Positions 6,330-9,583 of a stretch of DNA of 9,583 nucleotides are shown here, piece after piece. How positions within the stretch are numbered: position 1 is the first letter of the stretch; the number at the start of each line of letters is the position of its first letter. The stretch comes from an uncultured Leptospiraceae bacterium. GTDB taxonomy: Bacteria > Spirochaetota > Leptospiria > Leptospirales > Leptospiraceae. The stretch is taken from positions 1 to 9,583 of the forward strand of contig CALDSP010000105.1 of NCBI GenBank assembly GCA_937924465.1. The letters are read 5' to 3'. The position numbers were made by a program, and so were the translations under genes. The notes beneath the pieces are model-generated. The model was not told the DNA's origin. It searched no databases and worked only from the letters and a program-made list of their open reading frames with translations.

Positions 6330-7430
6330 ATGAGAGTTGCAATCATTCATGATTGGCTTACTGGAATGCGTGGGGGAGAGTTAGTTTTACTCTCCTTGTT
6401 AAAAATTTTTCCTAATGCGGATCTTTTTACTCTAATTTATAATAAGGGTAGACTCATTCCTGAAATTGAAAACAAAAAAATCTTCACAGCTTTTACAGAT
6501 AAACTTCCTTTAAAATCAACCAAGTACAGGAATTTTTTACCTCTCTTTCCTATTGCAATAGAAACCTTTGATTTACGTGAATACGACTTTATTATTTCAT
6601 CTTCTCATTGTGTAGCGAAAGGAATTATTCCACCACCTAACGTCAAACATTTAAGTTATATTCATTCCCCTATGCGTTATATTTGGGATTTATACTACGA
6701 TTACTTTCCACAAAAAAGTGGATTCAAATTTTTTCTTATGCAAACAATTTCAAATTATCTAAGAACTTGGGATATTGCCTCTTGCGCAAGAGTAGATCAA
6801 TTTATAGCAAATTCTAAATTTATTTCACAAAGAATTTATCGATATTATAGAAGAAAGTCAAAAGTTGTGTATCCACCCTGCCTCCCCGAATCAACTCAGG
6901 TAAGTTGGGAAAAAAAAGAAAACTTTTATTTAATTGTCTCTGCCTTTGCGCCTTATAAAAGAGTAGATTTAGCAATTGAGGCTTTTCGTAAAAATGGAAA
7001 AAAACTTTTGATCATTGGTGGAGGACAAGACGAAAAAAAAATTAAAAAAAATCTTCCCAAAAATGTAGAACTTCTTGGAAACCTTCCAAGAGAAACAATT
7101 TCAGAGTATTATAAGAGAGCCAAAGGATTTATTTTCCCCGGCTTAGAAGATTTTGGAATTACTCCCGTAGAGGCTCAAAGTTTTGGGACCCCCGTGGTCG
7201 CTTATGGATTTGGTGGAGCTTTGGAGACTGTAATTAACGAAAAAACAGGAATTTTCTTTTATGAGCAAACTGTAGAAGCACTCAATGAAGGAATTGAAAA
7301 ATTAGAAAAAAAAGATTTGCAAAAAAAGGATTTTGAAGAAAATATACAACGATTTACAGAAGAAAAATTCATAAAAGAAATGAAAAATCATGTCGATACC
7401 CTAATAAGAGAGTCTAGTCAAAGTGATTAA
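6330..7430 (+). CDS. Family-4-type (GT-B) glycosyltransferase
   Basis: This 366-residue protein is a retaining, nucleotide-sugar-dependent glycosyltransferase of the GT4 type, likely cytoplasmic or membrane-associated. The N-terminal Rossmann domain opens with MRVAIIHDWLTGMRGGE, the glycine-rich acceptor-side loop seen in WbaZ- and PimB-like enzymes. HSPMRYIWDLYYDYF follows at 112-126. The donor-binding domain begins at about 200 with VSAFAPYKRVDLAIEAF, where K210 and R211 are the expected phosphate-contacting residues. The E-x7-E signature is E273 to E281 in GLEDFGITPVEAQSFGTPVVA. The likely role is building surface polysaccharide or lipopolysaccharide; donor and acceptor are unknown. The ATG directly follows the dehydrogenase stop codon, and the last 8 bases overlap flbD, so translation of all three is probably coupled. 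A/T runs in the codons for 235-240 (A9 and A8 near 7033-7051) give a lysine-rich patch. Confidence 0.93.
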   Translation: MRVAIIHDWLTGMRGGELVLLSLLKIFPNADLFTLIYNKGRLIPEIENKKIFTAFTDKLPLKSTKYRNFLPLFPIAIETFDLREYDFIISSSHCVAKGIIPPPNVKHLSYIHSPMRYIWDLYYDYFPQKSGFKFFLMQTISNYLRTWDIASCARVDQFIANSKFISQRIYRYYRRKSKVVYPPCLPESTQVSWEKKENFYLIVSAFAPYKRVDLAIEAFRKNGKKLLIIGGGQDEKKIKKNLPKNVELLGNLPRETISEYYKRAKGFIFPGLEDFGITPVEAQSFGTPVVAYGFGGALETVINEKTGIFFYEQTVEALNEGIEKLEKKDLQKKDFEENIQRFTEEKFIKEMKNHVDTLIRESSQSD

Positions 7431-7635
7431 ACTACATCGTTTAAATAATTCAGAACTTATGTTAAATGCTAGTCAAATTGAAACTGTAGAGGCAACTCCC
7501 GATACAGTTATCACTTTAATTAACGACAAAAAAATTATAGTAAAAGAGAGTGTGGACGAAGTGCGAAATAGTGTGATTGAATACCATAAAACAATTTTTC
7601 AAAGAGCATTTGGCTTTCAAAAAGAGGGAGCTTAA
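7423..7635 (+). CDS. flbD: FlbD-family flagellar protein
   Basis: This small 70-residue protein matches the FlbD family found between flgE and motA in flagellar operons of spirochaetes and Firmicutes. The pattern MIKLHRLNNSELMLNASQIETVEATPDTVITL at the N-terminus, with TPDT at 25-28, then KIIVKESVDEV, is characteristic. The exact role is unclear; it should not be confused with the unrelated Caulobacter regulator also called FlbD. It starts with GTG inside the end of the glycosyltransferase gene; the bases GTGATTAA contain both the start and the upstream stop. The GTG is preferred because the family's conserved MIKL begins there. An ill-placed AAGAG lies about 12 bases upstream, so expression may depend on coupling. 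Its stop is 3 bases before motA. Confidence 0.9.
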   Translation: MIKLHRLNNSELMLNASQIETVEATPDTVITLINDKKIIVKESVDEVRNSVIEYHKTIFQRAFGFQKEGA

Positions 7636-7638
7636 AAA

Positions 7639-8424
7639 ATGGATTTAGCAACAATTGGAGGTTTAGCGTTTGGAGTTAGTGTATTGACTATGGGGATATT
7701 CGTAACAGGAATGAACCCTTTAAGTATTATTGACATTCCATCTATATTCATTACAGTTGGGGGTTCTATTGCGGGAACTGTAATTTCAAATCCTTTAGAA
7801 TCTAGCCTGAATATCAATAAAGTTACCAAAAAAGTATTTAACATTACAAAATTTGAACCTGCTAAATTAATTACTGTTTTAGTCAACTTTTCAGAAAAAG
7901 CTAGAAGGGAAGGACTACTTGCACTGGAAGACGAAATCCAAGAACTCAACGATGAATTCCTAAAAAAAGGAATTCAATTAGTGGTAGATGGAACAGATCC
8001 CGAATTAGTGCGAAATATCATGGAAACAGAAATGAATAACATTGCAGGTCGCCATAAGCATGGTAGAGATTGGTGGGATACTTTAGGAAGTTTGGCACCA
8101 GCATTTGGAATGTTAGGTACTCTCATTGGTCTCATTGCTATGCTACGAAACTTAGGTACAGGGGACTCTGCTGCTATTGGAGCTGGTATGTCTGCTGCAT
8201 TGATTACCACTCTTTATGGTTCCTTTCTTGCAAACCTTATAGCTATTCCATTTACGAAAAAACTAACTCGAAAAAGTGAAGATGAGCTTGCCATGAAACA
8301 AATCATGATAGAAGGAACTCTTTCTATCCAAGCAGGAGACAACCCTCGTATTGTAAAAGAAAAACTTTCTAGCTTTTTATCTCCAACAGATCGATTGGCT
8401 TTAAAAGACGACGGAAGGGATTAA
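7639..8424 (+). CDS. motA: Flagellar motor stator protein MotA
   Basis: MotA is the inner-membrane stator subunit that, five to every two MotB, turns ion flow into rotation of the flagellar rotor. The 261-residue protein has four membrane segments: about 4-24, 31-51, 150-171 and 180-204. Between segments 2 and 3 lies a cytoplasmic loop carrying the charged REGLLALE motif (R90, E97), matching the rotor-contacting R90/E98 of E. coli. The conserved proline of segment 3 is P154 (LAPAFGMLGTLIGL) and that of segment 4 is P204 (ANLIAIPF). The ribosome-binding site is good (GGGAG at 7626-7630, eight bases before the ATG). It lies between flbD and motB with gaps of three bases, as expected for a stator operon. 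Confidence 0.97.
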   Translation: MDLATIGGLAFGVSVLTMGIFVTGMNPLSIIDIPSIFITVGGSIAGTVISNPLESSLNINKVTKKVFNITKFEPAKLITVLVNFSEKARREGLLALEDEIQELNDEFLKKGIQLVVDGTDPELVRNIMETEMNNIAGRHKHGRDWWDTLGSLAPAFGMLGTLIGLIAMLRNLGTGDSAAIGAGMSAALITTLYGSFLANLIAIPFTKKLTRKSEDELAMKQIMIEGTLSIQAGDNPRIVKEKLSSFLSPTDRLALKDDGRD

Positions 8425-8427
8425 AAC

Positions 8428-9258
8428 ATGGCAAAGAAACAAAAGTGTCCGGAATGTTTTCAAAAAGTTCCAGAATATATGCTCACTTATGGGGATATGG
8501 TTACTTTGTTGCTTTGCTTTTTTGTAATGTTGTATACAACTGGAAAAACCAATCAAAAAGAAATGCAAATTATTCTTTCTGTGTTTAAGTCAGCTACGGG
8601 TTTTTTTGAAGGAGGACAAACTCTTTCCAAAGGTAGTTTAGAAGAAATGGGAATGAATATAGAAAGCTTACCCTCACAAACAAAAGGAAGAACAGTTTCT
8701 AAAGCTAAAAACCAAGCCACTCAAATGTTTAAATCTGAAATTAAAGAAGGAAAAATTCGCATAACAGAAGACGAACGTGGACTTGTGATCTCTTTAATAG
8801 GAGCAGATTATTTTAATCCCGGTTCAGCCATTTTACTGCCACCTACAAGGGAAGTTTTAAAAAAAGTTTCTATTTTAATTAAAGACCTAGATAGATTCGT
8901 AAAAGTAGAAGGGCACAGTGACGAAGATGCTGTTTTACCAGGTACAAATGAAGGAAAAGAAGAACGTAGTTATGCAAACAACTGGGATTTAGCTGCAGCA
9001 AGAGCAGTCAATGCTACTGTATTTTTAATCAATGCGGGAAGATTAGAACCTTCTAGTATTCAAGCGGTAAGTTATGGTTCCTCTCGTCCTTTTGCAGTAG
9101 AAAATGAAGGCACTCCCGAAGCCAAAGCATACAATCGTAGAATTGACGTAGTCTTACTTACAGAAAAAAGTACAAAGCGAAAATCCCATGAAAGCAATTA
9201 TAAATTACCAAAAACAAAACTCCCAAACACTGAAACAACTACAGAAGGGGAAGATTAA
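8428..9258 (+). CDS. motB: Flagellar motor stator protein MotB
   Basis: MotB is the stator subunit with one membrane helix that carries the ion-binding aspartate and anchors the complex to peptidoglycan. In this 276-residue protein the helix is at about 20-38 (LTYGDMVTLLLCFFVML). D23 is the channel aspartate, corresponding to D32 of E. coli MotB. A linker of about 90 residues is followed by an OmpA-type peptidoglycan-binding domain at about 115-255, with VKVEGHSDED, NNWDLAAARAVNATVFL and a final NRRIDVVLL. The cytoplasmic N-terminus has a CPEC pair (C7, C10). Ion selectivity, proton or sodium, cannot be read with confidence. GGAAGGGA at 8413-8420 precedes the ATG by seven bases and lies in the end of motA, linking the two genes. 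Confidence 0.97.
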   Translation: MAKKQKCPECFQKVPEYMLTYGDMVTLLLCFFVMLYTTGKTNQKEMQIILSVFKSATGFFEGGQTLSKGSLEEMGMNIESLPSQTKGRTVSKAKNQATQMFKSEIKEGKIRITEDERGLVISLIGADYFNPGSAILLPPTREVLKKVSILIKDLDRFVKVEGHSDEDAVLPGTNEGKEERSYANNWDLAAARAVNATVFLINAGRLEPSSIQAVSYGSSRPFAVENEGTPEAKAYNRRIDVVLLTEKSTKRKSHESNYKLPKTKLPNTETTTEGED

Positions 9259-9280
9259 ATTTTAAGAAAAGGAGAATACT

Positions 9281-9583
9281 ATGGGTGATGCAGCAGCACA
9301 AATTGAAGAAGATGAAGAAGCGAAGCCGCAGGCAGAACCGAAAAAATCATCTCCCATTACAAAGTGGTTAATTTACACAGCTTTAGTTTTAGCAGGGCTT
9401 TTAGCAGTGAGTGCTGTTTCTTATTTTGTTGCACAGTATGCCGCAAATACCGTCTATAAGCAGCAGAAAAATATTGCTTTAGTAAAAGCCCCACCTCCTT
9501 TAGATATTTATAATTTCCCCGATGAATTTCGAATCAACACGGCTGATGTAGGGGAAGTTCATTTTATAAAATTAAAACTTTCT
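9281..9583 (+). CDS. fliL: Flagellar basal-body-associated protein FliL, 5' part only
   Basis: The first 101 residues are present and the gene runs off the right edge. FliL is a single-pass inner-membrane protein that rings and supports the MotAB stator; in Borrelia it affects the orientation of periplasmic flagella. Residues 1-24 are acidic and cytoplasmic (MGDAAAQIEEDEEAK...). Residues about 29-51 form a membrane helix (WLIYTALVLAGLLAVSAVSYFVA), and the periplasmic part begins with the YNFPDEFRINTAD region, followed by HFIKLKLS, which fits the first strand of the FliL domain. The ATG is fixed by a strong AAAAGGAG (9267-9274) six bases upstream. The 22-bp gap after motB shows no terminator, and the position after motB is the standard one, so the identification rests on context as well as architecture. 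Confidence 0.92.
   Translation, partial: MGDAAAQIEEDEEAKPQAEPKKSSPITKWLIYTALVLAGLLAVSAVSYFVAQYAANTVYKQQKNIALVKAPPPLDIYNFPDEFRINTADVGEVHFIKLKLS

Noticed and set aside
7033..7051. A9 and A8 runs in the glycosyltransferase gene as a possible frameshift
   Set aside because: The reading frame is continuous through them, with GT4 motifs in the same frame on both sides, so the gene is intact as read.
7632..8279. Three open frames overlapping motA on both strands
   Set aside because: MotA is unmistakable over this region and codon-level conservation explains it; the overlapping frames have no supporting ribosome-binding sites.
1..9583. CRISPR arrays, tRNAs, insertion sequences, phage or defence genes
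   Set aside because: No regularly spaced direct repeats, cloverleaf-like RNA, transposase motifs or terminal repeats were seen; nearly all bases are accounted for by recognisable chromosomal genes.

Overview
The window is AT-rich DNA, densely packed with protein genes, from what looks like a spirochaete of the Leptospira type. The strongest support is the block at the right end. It has flbD, motA, motB and fliL in the order known from spirochaete flagellar operons, and the MotB N-terminus (KCPEC...PEYMLTYGDM) looks Leptospira-like from memory. That assignment is by gene order and protein character only; no database search was possible. Long A and T runs are common. No tRNA, rRNA, CRISPR array, insertion sequence or other mobile element was seen.

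Left end (1-533): the 5' part of a minus-strand gene for a membrane-anchored, amidohydrolase-like protein runs off the left edge. It is separated from lon by 48 bp that must hold both divergent start regions. Next (534-4037): a complete Lon protease gene is followed after 9 bp by a PLP-dependent sugar aminotransferase of the DegT/DnrJ/EryC1/StrS family. The pair probably forms one transcript that ends in the 126-bp gap at 4038-4163. That gap holds a terminator-like hairpin, an A/T-only hairpin, and then a promoter-like TTGACT box with a perfect 18-bp palindrome just before the next gene.

Middle (4164-7430): a Crp/Fnr-family regulator carries cysteines that line up with the iron-sulfur ligands of E. 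coli FNR. It is followed by a class-3-type aldehyde dehydrogenase and a family-4 glycosyltransferase. Aldehyde dehydrogenase and glycosyltransferase abut with no spacer, and the glycosyltransferase overlaps flbD by 8 bp.

Right end (7423-9583): flbD, motA, motB and the start of fliL encode a flagellar accessory protein, the two subunits of the ion-driven stator, and a stator-associated membrane protein. Genes from 4164 to the right edge all lie on the plus strand with at most 57 bp between them. The motor genes may therefore share a transcript with the regulator, dehydrogenase and glycosyltransferase. The aminotransferase and glycosyltransferase suggest surface-polysaccharide work in the same neighbourhood. 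The most unusual points are the FNR-like cysteine set with its adjacent palindrome, and a glycosyltransferase directly upstream of flbD, where Borrelia has flgE.
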